A DNA stretch of 64,000 nt from Symsagittifera roscoffensis (Eukaryota > Xenacoelomorpha > Acoela > Convolutidae): contig NC_087062.1 of NCBI RefSeq assembly GCF_963678635.1, positions 30,158,833-30,222,832 on the forward strand, in the 5' to 3' direction. The notes beneath the pieces were generated by a model that saw only the letters and a program-made list of their open reading frames with translations, made no database searches and was not told where the DNA came from. The position numbers and the translations under genes were made by a program. This document shows positions 11,031-23,599 of the stretch, piece by piece. Numbering within the stretch: the first letter of the stretch is position 1; each line of letters starts with the position of its first letter.

Positions 11031-11429
11031 TATCCTAATAAATTGCCAATTGTAGCAAATTGCAAAAAAAAGTAGCATCAAATACAAAAAGATGAAACTT
11101 TTTTTTTTGAAAAAAATTGAAAATCATAAAGCCACATTAAGTATAAATTATGCATTTCAAAAAATTGCGAGATATATTGAGTTAAAAAATTCTTGAAATC
11201 GAGATTTTAATATTGTTATGTTGTTTGAAACAAATAACTTTCTTCGGTTCACTTGATGAATTAAAAATGAATCAACTGTGTAAATTTATAACGGTTCGAA
11301 TGTCAAAGCGTATGTTATCAATAGGCTGTAAAGGTGCAACTAAATATCAAAGGTGCAACAAAATATCTTATAGTCAATTCGATGCAGCAAATATTGATGC
11401 TTTGTCGCAACAATATTTGCGACTTAGGT

Positions 11430-11720
11430 TGGAAAAAAAGGTTCTTACTATAACACATTGCTTCGCAAGTGTAAACACTAGCGAGAAGATGACAAAAAGC
11501 AGATCTATAAAGTTCAATAAGAAAATTTAGAAATAAGCCTCGTATTAGTTAAAATTCGGATACGTCTGAGATTCCGAGCTACGCCCCAGAGATTAAGCGT
11601 GTCACACACTAACCACTCAGCCACAGAAGCTTAATACGCTCCAAACACTAGCCACAAATAAAGCAGATAACAGATGCTATACCACTTTAATGTTAGCGAA
11701 ATTTCCAAATAATTGAACAC
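11430..11720 (-). mobile_element. tRNA-derived SINE copy
   Basis: On - an A-box TGTGGCTGAGTGGTTAGTG (about 11600-11620) is followed by a decayed anticodon/T region. The body contains AGAAATAAG and GACAAAAAGCAG blocks and a TTGCTTCGCAAGTGT module. The same order of blocks, including ACAAATAAAGCAGA-AACAGATGC on the other side, occurs at 25640-25935. This supports one SINE family. Confidence 0.55.
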
Positions 11721-12608
11721 TTTTAATGAACTTTTATTTGCGAGTTAGACTAGAAAATAAGGTTCGTAATAATACAGTAAGCTGATCGCTAAAGTAAATA
11801 TTGAAGAACTATTTATTAGTTTTAAATAAATGAAAAACAAACAGTTCGTCCTGTACCTGAAGTTAAATTTTCATTTGCTCCTCTCCAAATTGAGCATGGA
11901 TGGCAAACAGACAAGTTTCTGTCTCCGCAAATAATTTTTTCTAGAATCCAAATCATGACTGGAAATGTGTTAATACAATTCCTCACTTGGCTCCTCGCAA
12001 ACTTTTGTTGCTGTAATTAACTCGTAGACTTAAGGTTGGGGTTAAATAAAAACAAATACGATCAATAATTTAATTTTAAAATGAAAGACAAAATAAGTTT
12101 TAATTGAGCAACTTCTGCAGTCTTTTCATGCCTGTTAATTCTTCCTGAAACAAAAAAACATATGAAAATAGATTTTATTAGAATATATGTTTACTCTCTT
12201 CACTCTTCAAAATGTTATTTTTGCTTGAGCGTTTTAAAATGTATGCAAACTTCAGGTGCACTAAATTAAGCTTTCAAAGAATTACGCGTAAATTAGGCTT
12301 TAAAAAGATGGCATAGGAAATAGTTTTCTAATATAATTAAAAACTGAGTAGAATTTATCTCCCTTTTCCAACTAGCTTTTTTCGAGACAGACTTTTAGAA
12401 AAAAAATTGTTTTAAATCAAAATATTAAATCAAAAGTGGTTAGATTTCAGCCTCTCAGTCGAAAGATCGATGGATCAGTCGCAAGGTCAATTGAAAGGAC
12501 AAGCTCATTGCATGCGGTTGTGACTCTCGCACGCTACCAGGCTCAACCTCCAAACTTTCAAAATTTTTGCGGTATCTAACTTTTGGAGTGGTAAACATTT
12601 CTTCGCTA
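11721..12608. other. 3' flank of HspBP1-type gene, non-coding
   Basis: AT-rich sequence downstream of the - strand gene that ends at 12609. No gene, tRNA or clear repeat was recognised. No confident polyadenylation site could be assigned. Confidence 0.4.
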
Positions 12609-15600
12609 CTAGGAAAAAGAGTGGATCATGGTACTGTCGTCTTTTCGACAAAGAGGCGGATCGCTTAGCCACTTCATCGCAGCAACAATAACTACACTTA
12701 CGAGATATGGACTTGAGTCACCATATGCATTTATTGTCTCGTCTCTAGTTTTCAAAGTGTCCTTGAAGTCCACTTTGTTGTCTTTCAATACATTGACAGT
12801 TCTTGTCATATCCACTGTTGCAAACATGACAAGGGCGTTCATAATCATTTCATGGAATGCATTGCCCTCACTCTGTTTTCCATTCTTGTACATGTTAGCA
12901 AGAGTTTGGATGATGCCCAGTTCAAAAAGTTTCTCTAAGCAGCATAAAATTCGATAAAGATCATCCCAAATTATTTGATTAAATTGCAGAACATGCCATA
13001 GAACCAACCCCAAACAACACTCCTTAAGAACCAGAAGAGATACCCTAAGTAGGTTCAGGCTTAGATAGGTGAGCCTTAGGTATAAGCTGTCCAGTGGGGA
13101 ATTTTGGGGCTTCCAAACCCTCGCAAACCAAAGGGACCCCTTTGGAATTATACAATCAATTTTCGCTCCAAAGTACTCTGAAAGCCTCAATAAAATTTCA
13201 ATTTTGAACGGCTAATGTTTTTTCAAAATACACTGGCCGAGAAAATTGCAAACTAGAGTTTTTGTGGTTTTGGGAGACTCCGAAAAATCAATTTAGACAC
13301 CCAAAAAAAGTCGATAAAATTTTGATTTTTTTTTTTAAAATCCTCCTCCTTCCCTTTTTCACGAACAGTATTTCAAGTAATACTCAACTATCGAAAAGTT
13401 CTGGTATTGTTGTATCTCACTAGTGTCCGTCTTAGAAAATAGACAAATTTAAACAAGAATAGCTGGTTGCTGTGCAAGTGGGATCAACCGTACAATTACC
13501 CCCCCCCCCCCCAAAAAAAAAAAACAAATTAGAGGGGAGAAAATACGGATTTTTCATGAAATAACTTTGAGAATAGCCTATATTCATTTAAAACTAAGCG
13601 TTTCACAAAAAAATTGAATTGAAACATTAATCTAAGCAATTACCAGCAATACAAATGCAATCCCGCATACAAAATTGTAGAAACCAATTATATATGCACG
13701 ATTTTATGAAATGCATATTTTATACAAAATCAATTTCCAGATTTAATATATGCATGGGGAGGGAATTCTATGGTAGGTCACTTAGGGGGGAGGGAATTGT
13801 ACGGTTAATCCTGCAAGTGACACATAAAGTTCTAACCGCAACAATTTAATTTAAAAAAAAAAGATATATTTTCAAATGGTCATTTTTGTCCACAGTGCGT
13901 GGCGAGAACTAGCCAAAAACTAAGGTATTTAGAGTAATCAGGAATTAGGCATAATCGCGGTCTACTCAACAATCTCCCCCTTTTCAAGAAAGGGAGGAGA
14001 TTGTAAGAAATTAAACTGGCCGAATTTTCGACCAATCAGAATGCAGAAAATGAGAACTCTCAATACAAAGCTTTAGTGCTTGCTAATTTACTGGATTTAT
14101 TTATAAGGCTGGAGATTTCTAAGTAGATACCATAGGCGGGATAGTTAAGTAGATTAACAATCGCTCGAAATTAAACTAAAAATATCTCATAAAATCTCAC
14201 TGTCGATAAAAACAGATTTGATATTTTTGATTTTTAGTCTCAATTAGAGAAACAAAAGCGATAGAGCAGGCTTATAATAGGAGTATAAGCTTTTAATTCA
14301 AACCGTGAAAACTGAACATTCCGCAATTTTGCATCATAATATTTTAAAATTAGCTATAAAATACTTGAATATGGTTCCTATGAGGTAACCGAAGTAGCAA
14401 AACAGAAACATTGCGATTACATACCATGCCATGTTTTATCCCACTCTATCATAGACTGGAGTAAGAAAACGGTCTTCAGCTGCAGTTTGCCACCCTTCTC
14501 GTGTCCGCTACCTAAGAGCTCCGTTATCAATTCTGCCCCATTGTGGTCATAAAACAGTCTCTGTGCTTCTTGTGAGTCACGCACAGTGCCTGATAACAAC
14601 ATAGAGTACCACTCGATGCAAAAAATTTAAGGTAAAGCTTTAAAAATGCAAAAAACTCAGTTTTGAGAACAAACATTTTCACCATACAGCTCCCTTCAAG
14701 AGCTTTCCTCGTTTTCATTTTTGATTAAATCAACACTATCAATTGGACAACAATTTTCTTTCTACCATATCCTGAGCCAAAATATGATATGCAGGATTCT
14801 TTTGCGCGAAAATTGAAGTACTATATATATACTTTTCAGATGTTTAGTTCTATCAATGGGAGTGGTGCACCCTCAATATGCGAAAAATCACTGATACTTT
14901 TTATTGGGCACAATTCAAGTATGAATAATTGAAAATTAAATCCTTTAAGCTAGCATTCAAAAAGTATGCTTATACCTGCAATAGCAGAAACTCCTTTGAC
15001 CCTAACTTCTGTCTCTTCATTTTTCTCATGTGCTGCGATTGAAATGAGTTTGGCGAAGATGGAGGGATGTGTGATTACACAGTGCACTCCAAACTCATTG
15101 TTCTGAGCTAACTCCCCAGTAAGTTCACAGCCTAGCACTCTCAGTCTTGCTTCGTCTCTGTCCAGTAGAATCTTGATCAACTCCAGACCTCCCGCCTTTG
15201 CGAAGTCTGAAATTAAATGACTTGCAAAAAAAACTTGATTATTTTGATAATATGACTGCTTATAGATACATTTTTTAACTAAAAACTATTGTTCTACAAC
15301 AACAAAAAAATTAGAAACTAGCATGCTCGACAACAAAAAACAACGAAATGCTGAAAAAAGCGGAAGATATATATGATCGGGGTCTTCTGTGCTATTTCTT
15401 CAGTGCTTTGATAAAAAGATTTTTATTCAAGAAATCAAATTAGTTTTGATTGGATACGAAATCTCAATGCCGAAGAGGATCCTAACTTCGTTGAGTATAA
15501 TTCAGTTAAAGATGCATACCATTTGCTAGGTCCAGATCCACGATGAAGTCTCTAAGGTGTTCTGTTAGTTGTTCGACTGACTCAATGCTCTCCTCTTCGA

Positions 15601-16313
15601 CAGGCGATGAGCGGAGGAAGTCCTCAATAGCAGAGATCACTTTGCGCATCTCTTTGCTGGGGTCTCGGAAGATCCCATTTAGCGCATTTTTCAACCACTC
15701 GGCGTCCTGCAAAAACGATTATTACTATATTCACAAAATTGCAGTTTTCTTCTTTTTTTTAGTTAAACAGCCAGAGGCCTAACCCGAAGGTTAATTATTA
15801 AAGGTGAACTAAGCTATGGCTATCTTACAAGCGCTCCCCTTGTAAATTTCAGCGCCCGTGCGATTTGAACCCGCAATCATATGATTGCTGGGCACAATCA
15901 CTACCGATGCACCGCAACACCACACAATGCTTCTTTCGTAAGTGCGCTATTTCGGTTCAGTTTTTTTTCCACTATAGCTTTTCCAATTAAATAAAACTAC
16001 AGTATCCGACAAAAATTCGCAAGCCAAAACCAATTACTGACTTTATATTTTTAGCAGCATTCCTGACTCTTCCTAGATACCACTGAAATCATACAGCGGC
16101 CGTCAACCCGAAAATCCTATTGACAAACAAAAAACTACATTAAAATACCTCTGGTTTCATTTCTGCGACTACATTTTCCGAACTGGATGGATCTGCCGGT
16201 GCAGCTTGTAAAGCTATCGAGTTCTGAAGTAGCTGTTCCAAAGTACGGGCTGGCAGCGCACCCTCTTCCGTCAATCTAGGGCCCACAGGACGAGCTCTAC
16301 TGTCATGAGACAT
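12609..16313 (-). CDS. HSPBP1: HspBP1-type Hsp70 nucleotide-exchange factor, five exons
   Basis: Coding exons on -: 16313-16149, 15706-15520, 15206-14976, 14589-14425, 12934-12609. All have GT donors, AG acceptors and compatible phases (0,1,1,1), giving 357 aa, close to the usual HspBP1 length. The N-terminus has the LEQLLQNSI segment and an acidic Ser/Pro linker. Then WLKNALNGIF, a helical block ending LANDFAKAGGLELI (compare the family's 'NAADFCQLSGM'), ARM-like helices with LDRDEARLRVLGCELTGELAQN, VRVKGVSAIAG, LQLKTVFLLQSMI, and a C-terminal FHEMIMNAL helix. Family proteins bind the Hsp70 ATPase domain in the cytosol and promote nucleotide release. The start at 16313 is the first ATG, 16 bases after an acceptor-like TTTTCCAG. 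Intron 4 holds two MITE-type insertions. HspBP1 versus SIL1/Fes1 rests on layout and lack of a signal peptide. Confidence 0.85.
13085..13350. mobile_element. degraded copy of the CAGGGGCGGAT MITE family, in HspBP1 intron 4
   Basis: The blocks 'CAAAGGGACCCCTTTGG' and 'TTTTGGGAGACTCCGAAAA', followed by AATCAATTTAG and a T-rich run into CCTCCTCC, match the interior of the element at 1297-1652 in order and orientation. The terminal repeats are too decayed to define ends. Confidence 0.5.
13473..13819. mobile_element. 331-bp MITE with perfect 8-bp target duplication
   Basis: The element at 13481-13811 is flanked on both sides by TGCAAGTG (13473-13480 and 13812-13819). Its termini are inverted: GGATCAACCGTACAATT at the left and AATTGTACGGTTAATCC at the right, one mismatch in 17. 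C- and A-homopolymers follow the left terminus. An 8-bp duplication fits hAT-type (or similar) transposition. No transposase is encoded. It lies in intron 4 of the HspBP1-type gene. Confidence 0.85.
15849..15921 (-). other. tRNA-like sequence (SINE head or tRNA pseudogene)
   Basis: On - there is an anticodon-like arm GATTG-TGCCCAG-CAATC (perfect 5-bp stem, 7-base loop, CCC in the anticodon position) followed by a T-arm TGCGG-GTTCAAA-TCGCA. The 5' and 3' acceptor strands do not pair, so a functional tRNA-Gly is unlikely. It lies in intron 1 of the HspBP1-type gene. Confidence 0.4.
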
Positions 16314-16329
16314 CACAAACAACACGTGA
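16314..16329 (-). promoter_or_regulatory. splice acceptor 16 bases before the HspBP1 start codon
   Basis: On - the sequence TTTGATTTTCCAG ends at 16330, leaving 16 bases before ATG at 16313. It could be the 3' site of a 5'-UTR intron or a spliced-leader acceptor. The GT25 gene has the same arrangement with 7 bases. Confidence 0.45.
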
Positions 16330-18705
16330 CTGGAAAATCAAATCATCTGAAAACTTTTTTAGTTTGCGTATTGTTCGTATTATTGTTGTTTCGACCTCTA
16401 ACTATCGCGGAGAACCCGTTTTTCAAAAAAAACCGAGTCAAGGTTGACTATATCAAGAGAAATCACGTAGGGAAGATGTCTGACATAAGCCTCACAAATG
16501 CACGCTTCTGATTACACGAACGAAAAATTATATAATAGTATAGCCAACAGACAGTTAGAAAAATGACAACGAACTCATCAAAACAGAAAAACTCTGACAA
16601 TTTTTTAAAAAAATTTCTACATTTCAAAAAAATCACTTTAAAGAAAGCTATTTGAGTTTCCATAATATTTTAAGATTGGATCTTTTTTTCCTAAATCCAA
16701 GTTAAGAAAACTGAATCAATAGATAAGTTTTTATCGAGCTGTGAAATCTTAAAATAGAAATCTAATTTTGAAACAAGAAGTCGATGACGGTTTTTCGCTA
16801 ACTTTACAATATTGCTGTTCGATAGCGGAGTTTGCTTTCCTTTACAAAAAAACAAAATAAGCTTAAAAATAAATCAAAAATCAAACCACCGACATCTCTT
16901 AGCATGCATCTCTTAGCATAACTTTCAAGGCGTTAAACCGGAAAAAAACACACGACCTAACAAACGAAGAAACCACTTGAAAAATCAAAGACCCAAACAC
17001 AGTTTGCTATCGCAAGTGCAATCACATTGAGTTTTGAAACTTGACAACCAAGATATTAGAGCGAATATAAATTACAAATGTAACACAGGTGCAAAACCTA
17101 AAAATTTCACACCACTTTCGATACAACTAATGAGACAATAAATGAGACAAAAGCCGCTAAGTTGCACCAAAAACTTAGTGAATGCCAAAAAATTATGTCA
17201 ACCAAATTTTCACATCTTGAAATCAACAAGACAATTGAAATTAAATTAGAATCAAATCAAAACTTACAAAGCGGAAAGAACGCCGACAGTTCTTGAATTG
17301 ACAACCGTTGAACCGAAGTGATTTTTTTAAACTGACAAGCTAAAAATGTATGCTGCTTATCAAACGACACAAAAAGAGGCTGCTAAGCCGAATAATATGC
17401 TCAAAAATCTTGAGCCGAAAAAAAAACACAAAAAAGGGAATTGGGCATTTGAAAAGTAGACCTGCTCAAAACATGTCTAACAAACGATAGAAATTCAGAT
17501 TTAGAAATTTCATTAAACTCATTAATCTTGTGAACAACGTTATTTACGGGATAAAAAAGAAAGTCTTGTAACCGGTTGCAACACCCCTGCTTATCGCAAC
17601 GGCTATGAATAAAATAAATGAATTCAGATTTTCTTCTTTAAAAGTCTAATCAGAAAAACTTCCTGTTGATTGAACTTGCAAATTTTTGCCATTCAAAAAC
17701 TCACAATTAAGTCGACCCGATTTGTCGATCAGAAAACGTAGTCAAAATGTCAACTTAAACACCTTTCGATGGTCCCAACGATTTAAATCGCCATGAACTA
17801 AATCCATGGCGCTAAGAATCCGCTCACTTCCAACCGAACCAGCGTTATAGAAACATTGCCAACAAAGAGTGGGAAAAAATCATGAACACAAGGAAACAGA
17901 AAAAAAAACGGATTTACTTTTTGAAAAAAATTCGAACTTCAAAGTTAAAAATGTATGGTCTTGAGGCTCTTTGAATTTTTAGAACAAAATACTATTGACA
18001 CTTTTTTGATAAAAATAACCCAATTTGAGAAAACTATAGTGTTAGGTCAAGTTCCGCAGGGATATCTAGAAATTGAGTTCCATTTTTGAATCTAGAAATT
18101 GATCACGTTTTTTGCACCATTTTCTTTTTCGAAATTTGAGAGCGAATTTTGTTTAACTTCAAGGAAACGAACTTGAAATGAACTCAAAAGTGAACAAATA
18201 CCTAAGGGCATTCATGAATGCATTAGTATGTAGGAATGCTTTTTCTGTATTTATTAGAGTATTACTTTTCCTGCAGAAAAAAAAAGAAAAAAATCCTCAC
18301 GACCCATAGAAGAGTTAAACTACGTTCAAAGACTCTAAATAATCAGAAATTTTGATCATGAAAAAAATTTCAGCCATATATCACTTCCCATCACATTCAA
18401 TACAAAAATGCATGTCTATGATTACCAGCAAATGAAAAGACATGTCAAAAACAGAACAAAACTTTAAAATTGTTTTAAAAAAATGACAGATTTTTTCCCT
18501 CAAACTAAAAGAACTTGCACTATAAGAAAGTTTAAAAAGAGCTTTCAGAATGGTTAAAAGAAACCGAACCTTTCTGCGGGACCTAAGCCGAAAAAAAATT
18601 AGCAGACAAACGTCAAAAAAGTTCGAAAATTTCAAGGTTCCAAAATAAACAGGCCCTGACTTTTAGGATTTTTCGCCTCAAGCATGGGTGTTACCATTGC
18701 AACAA
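16330..18705. other. intergenic, repeat-bearing non-coding stretch
   Basis: No gene was recognised. Copies of the CGATTGCAA...TTGCTTATCGCAA module are present at about 17560-17605, and 'TTTGCTATCGCAAGTG' and 'ACCACTTTCGATACAAC' remnants at about 17005 and 17110. AGACAAAC-rich phrases recur here and in 26-27 kb, suggesting old copies of the same SINEs. The rest is AT-rich. Confidence 0.45.
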
Positions 18706-21134
18706 ATGGACAGAACACTACTTGAACTGTACAAGAAAACAACTTCCAAAAACTTTTAATGTACAGCATGAAAAAAGTCAAGAAATAGCAAAAAAAAAGA
18801 GCAAAACTTGTTAGAACTCAATTATTTGACCAAAAAAAAAAACAAAATACACTGAAATGGTAGTTAAATTGAGTAAAAAAGCCGAAATTTTCGGCAAATT
18901 GGGTGCTGCGGCAACTAGGCCGACAAAAAAGTAGACAAACAGAAGTTCGTCAACAAAAGTTGACGCGCTTTTCCTCTTACCAAAAAAAGACAGGTCCTGG
19001 CAGAATTCGATCCATTATCCATTGATCTTTGTCCTTATAGGCAGGTGAGTTGGCTGTTCGCCACATGCGCGATTTAACATCTGATTTTAATTGTATATGA
19101 ACCTAAGATAAAAAAAATTCAAAAAACTCTGTTAAACTAGTTGATAACCCAAAAAGTCTATGTTCCAGTTTGATAACTCTAGCTAACCGCAAGTCTGATA
19201 TAAATATTCAAAATTGATACAGCCTTGATACATTTACAATTTGCAAAATTTTCACTTAAAGAAGAAATTGTTTAAATCAAAACCAAAACCATTATTTAGA
19301 AGAAAGGCCGATAGCAACCGTGGCAGATAAAAATTGCATTTAAAAAAGGGAAAAAGAACCGACGGAATGTAGAATGTACCAAATAAATACAAAAACCTTA
19401 GCTTCTTATAAGGAACAGCGTTATGCCGACAATTCGTCGCAGGCGACACATCGTAGCCAGCAACAAGTCGTCGCAGTTATGACACAGAGGTGAAGCTGCA
19501 CTTTCCAAACAAGCAACACAACGCCGAGAAGTAGCTATAAGAAAGATTTTTTACTAAGCGTTCATTGCTGGTTGATTGCTTAGTAATTTTATCCTAAGTT
19601 ATAAGTCTCACCTTAGATCGTCAAGTTGTCTTGACAAAGGTTAAAGTAGAAACAATAGTTAGAAAAGGTATGAATTAATTAGCTGGTTAAACACAAAGCA
19701 CAGGGTTATTAGATTATGTAAACGAATCGAACAGGTGTCAGTACAAAAATCAGAATGGCCCGACTGATATATTAGAGAAGAACTCTTGCAGTCTTGAGTC
19801 GATCGGCCTTTCAAAATTTCCAAAAATCTTTAACAATTTGAAATTTAGCTGTGGGAAACTTGTACTTAGAGTTTACCCAGCACTAAGAGTAGCAAAAACA
19901 AGGCTTTACAAAGGACAAAAAAACTACTACCACTCCAACTAGAAAGAAAAATGATTATCAACAGTTTGTTTAAAAATTAACTGGTCAAAGTTTTGAGTGC
20001 TACTTGCACAGCAACGGGTCATTCTTGTTTTGCTTTGTTTTTTTTCCCGACACAAAATCAGCTACCACAAATAGACGTCATCATATAAAAACCCTTTCAG
20101 TAGTCTCGGTTTGAATTTTGGAAAATTGTTGGAGAAAAAGTAGTGAGTAGCTTTTCAGGATATAAAAACTGTTAACAAAAGCTAAAATTTTACTACTACT
20201 ACTAATGCGTTTATCGTCCGTTTTCCCATTGTGTCGGTGCATGTTGACATCCGGGAAAAGCGAAAGCAATGCTTTAGATTAAGGCATTCCCAATGGCATT
20301 CAAGCTATTTAATGGAGGATAACAAATTTTCCATACCATTTGATCAAGACAGCTTAGGATTTTAGAATTAAGTATTCAGTTCTCTTTTAGCACAATCGAT
20401 CCAGCGTTTTAAAGGCCTTCCTGGTGGTCTTTTGCCAGGGACTGAAACATGGTATGCTGATTTAAGCGCATGGTCATTTTATCTCTGGTGAACATGGCCG
20501 AACCATCGTAGCCGCGACCGCTGTTTTATATTGTCCGAGACCTGTTATTTTTAATTACTGCTTCATATTTAGATCAATGAGACCTGTCAATTTTAATTAC
20601 TGCTTCGTTGGTAGCTCTGTCTTTATAAGTGACTCCTGTAACATTACGCAGAGCTTTGATATCAGCAATCTTAAGAGAGCTGGATATTGCCTGGGTCTTC
20701 GCCCAGGTTTCAGAGCAAAAGGTCAGAACTGCCCGAAGACAAACTCCGAAGATATGACACTTTGTAATCAAGTCAATATCTTTATTCAGCAGCAGAGGCG
20801 CATTTTGCCGCCATTTCGTTCAGAAAACTTCTTTTCTGACCGATGATGCACGCATTGCGTCATTTTTAACGGAAATCATATCAACGAGATAGCAGAACTT
20901 TTTGACAGTGTGTGCATAAAGGATATCAAACTGATTGATCCGTAGAGTAGCAATCTGATTTGAGTGATAACTGGAAGGGTTACTGCATCTTGGACAAACA
21001 AAATTAGTATTATGCATAGGTATTTCTCTCAAGCCACAGTAATTTTTATGCACCCAATTATTACAAGAACTGCAGCATATTGAATTTGCGTCGACCCCCT
21101 TTAAGCAACAAGCACATGGATATAATCCGGTCAG
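18706..21134. repeat. 2.43-kb tandem duplication, copy 1
   Basis: From ATGGACAGAACAC onward the sequence repeats at 21135 with an offset of about 2428 and few differences (homopolymer length, single substitutions). The unit contains a SINE-like head (about 18975-19060), non-coding DNA, and the decayed RT tail of a LINE on -. The copy ends inside the LINE at TATAATCCGGT. Confidence 0.9.
20372..21134 (-). pseudogene. LINE 3' fragment: zinc finger and RT C-terminal region (copy 1)
   Basis: On - conceptual pieces in two or more frames read a Cys/His finger (CCSSCNNWVHKNYC...FVCPRC), then KKFCYLVDMIS, then CSETWAKTQAISS...ALRNVTGVTYKDRATNEAV, then a DGSAMFTRDKMTMRLNQ segment and KRWIDCAKREL. This order is the C-terminal part of a non-LTR retrotransposon polyprotein (YLGDMI...GSETWA...KRWIDC). 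Frameshifts and stops separate the pieces. The 5' edge is cut by the duplication junction. Confidence 0.7.
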
Positions 21135-23559
21135 ATGGACAGAACACTACTTGAACTGTACAAGAAAACAACTTCCAAAAACTTTTAATGTACAGCATGA
21201 AAAAAGTCAAGAAATAGCAAAAAAAAAAAAGCAAAACTTGTTAGAACTCAATTATTTGACCAAAAAAAAACAAAATACACTGAAATGGTAGTTAAATTGA
21301 GTAAAAAAGCCGAAATTTTCGGCAAATTGGGTGCTGCGGCAACTAGGCCGACAAAAAAGTAGACAAACAGAAGTTCGTCAACAAAAGTTGACGCGCTTTT
21401 CCTCTTACCAAAAAAAGACAGGTCCTGGCAGAATTCGATCCATTATCCATTGATCTTTGTCCTTATAGGCAGGTGAGTTGGCTGTTCGCCACATGCGCGA
21501 TTTAACATCTGATTTTAATTTTATATGAACCTAAGATAAAAAAAATTCAAAAAACTCTGTTAAACTAGTTGATAACCCAAAAAGTCTATGTTCCAGTTTG
21601 ATAACTCTAGCTAACCGCAAGTCTGATATAAATATTCAAAATTGATACAGCCTTGATACATTTACAATTTGCAAAATTTTCACTTAAAGAAGAAATTGTT
21701 TAAATCAAAACCAAAACCATTATTTAGAAGAAAGGCCGATAGCAACCGTGGCAGATAAAAATTGCATTTAAAAAAGGGAAAAAGAACCGACGGAATGTAG
21801 AATGTACCAAATAAATACAAAAAACTTAGCTTCTTATAAGGAACAGCGTTATGCCGACAATTCGTCGCAGGCGACACATCGTAGCCAGCAACAAGTCGTC
21901 GCAGTTATGACACAGAGGTGAAGCTGCACTTTCCAAACAAGCAACACAACGCCGAGAAGTAGCTATAAGAAAGATTTTTTACTAAGCGTTCATTGCTGGT
22001 TGATTGCTTAGTAATTTTATCCTAAGTTATAAGTCTCACCTTAGATCGTCAAGTTGTCTTGACAAAGGTTAAAGTAGAAACAATAGTTAGAAAAGGTATG
22101 AATTATTTAGCTGGTTAAACACAAAGCACAGGGTTATTAGATTATGTAAACGAATCGAACAGGTGTCAGTACAAAAATCAGAATGGCCCGACTGATATAT
22201 TAGAGAAGAACTCTTGCAGTCTTGAGTCGATCGGCCTTTCAAAATTTCCAAAAATCTTTAACAATTTGAAATTTAGCTGTGGGAAACTTGTACTTAGAGT
22301 TTACCCAGCACTAAGAGTAGCAAAAACAAGGCTTTACAAAGGACAAAAAAACTACTACCACTCCAACTAGAAAGAAAAATGATTATCAACAGTTTGTTTA
22401 AAAATTAACTGGTCAAAGTTTTGAGTGCTACTTGCACAGCAACGGGTCATTCTTGTTTTGCTTTGTTTTTTTTCCCGACACAAAATCAGCTACCACAAAT
22501 AGACGTCATCATATAAAAACCCTTTCAGTAGTCTCGGTTTGAATTTTGGAAAATTGTTGGAGAAAAAGTAGTGAGTAGCTTTTCAAGATATAAAAACTGT
22601 TAACAAAAGCTTAAATTTTACTACTACTACTAATGCGTTTATCGTCCGTTTTCCCATTGTGTCGGTGCATGTTGACATCCGGGAAAAGCGAAAGCAATGC
22701 TTTAGATTAAGGCATTCCCAATGGCATTCAAGCTATTTAATGGAGGATAACAAATTTTCCATACCATTTGATCAAGACAGCTTAGGATTTTAGAATTAAG
22801 TATTCAGTTCTCTTTTAGCACAATCGATCCAGCGTTTTAAAGGCCTTCCTGGTGGTCTTTTGCCAGGGACTGAAACATGGTATGCTGATTTAAGCGCATG
22901 GTCATTTTATCTCTGGTGAACATGGCCGAACCATCGTAGCCGCGACCGCTGTTTTATATTGTCCGAGACCTGTTATTTTTAATTACTGCTTCATATTTAG
23001 ATCAATGAGACCTGTCAATTTTAATTACTGCTTCGTTGGTAGCTCTGTCTTTATAAGTGACTCCTGTAACATTACGCAGAGCTTTGATATCAGCAATCTT
23101 AAAAGAGCTGGATATTGCCTGGGTCTTCGCCCAGGTTTCAGAGCAAAAGGTCAGAACTGCCCGAAGACAAACTCCGAAGATATGACACTTTGTAATCCAG
23201 TCAATATCTTTATTCAGCAGCAGAGGCGCATTTTGCCGCCATTTCGTTCAGAAAACTTCTTTTCTGACCGATGATGCACGCATTGCGTCATTTTTAACGG
23301 AAATCATATCAACGAGATAGCAGAACTTTTTGACAGTGTGTGCATAAAGGATATCAAACTGATTGATCCGTAGAGTAGCAATCTGATTTGAGTGATAACT
23401 GGAAGGGTTACTGCATCTTGGACAAACAAAATTAGTATTATGCATAGGTATTTCTCTCAAGTCACAGTAATTTTTATGCACCCAATTATTACAAGAACTG
23501 CAGCATATTGAATTTGCGTCGACCCCCTTTAAGCAACAAGCACATGGATATAATCCGGT
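21135..23559. repeat. 2.43-kb tandem duplication, copy 2
   Basis: Second copy of the unit at 18706-21134. Sequence continues past 23559 into LINE sequence absent from copy 1, so this copy retains the original right-hand flank and copy 1 is the one cut at the junction. Confidence 0.9.
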
Positions 23560-23592
23560 TTTTTGAGTAATACACTTTTGGCCTGAAATCAA
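22800..23592 (-). pseudogene. LINE 3' fragment: zinc finger and RT C-terminal region (copy 2)
   Basis: Same content as 20372-21134, but with the complete finger. A 114-codon open stretch from 23592 reads GLYPCACCLKGVDANS, CCSSCNNWVHKNYC, NFVCPRCSN (four Cys/His pairs, PHD/RING-like spacing), then KKFCYLVDMIS. Further downstream in other frames come CSETWAKTQAIS and KRWIDCAKREL. It is a decayed non-LTR element with the finger placed in front of an RT tail, lacking the RT core. Confidence 0.7.
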
Positions 23593-23599
23593 AACTTGA

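Noticed and set aside
15849-15921. Functional tRNA-Gly(CCC)
   Set aside because: Anticodon and T arms pair, but the acceptor stem does not, and similar tRNA-like heads in the window belong to SINEs.
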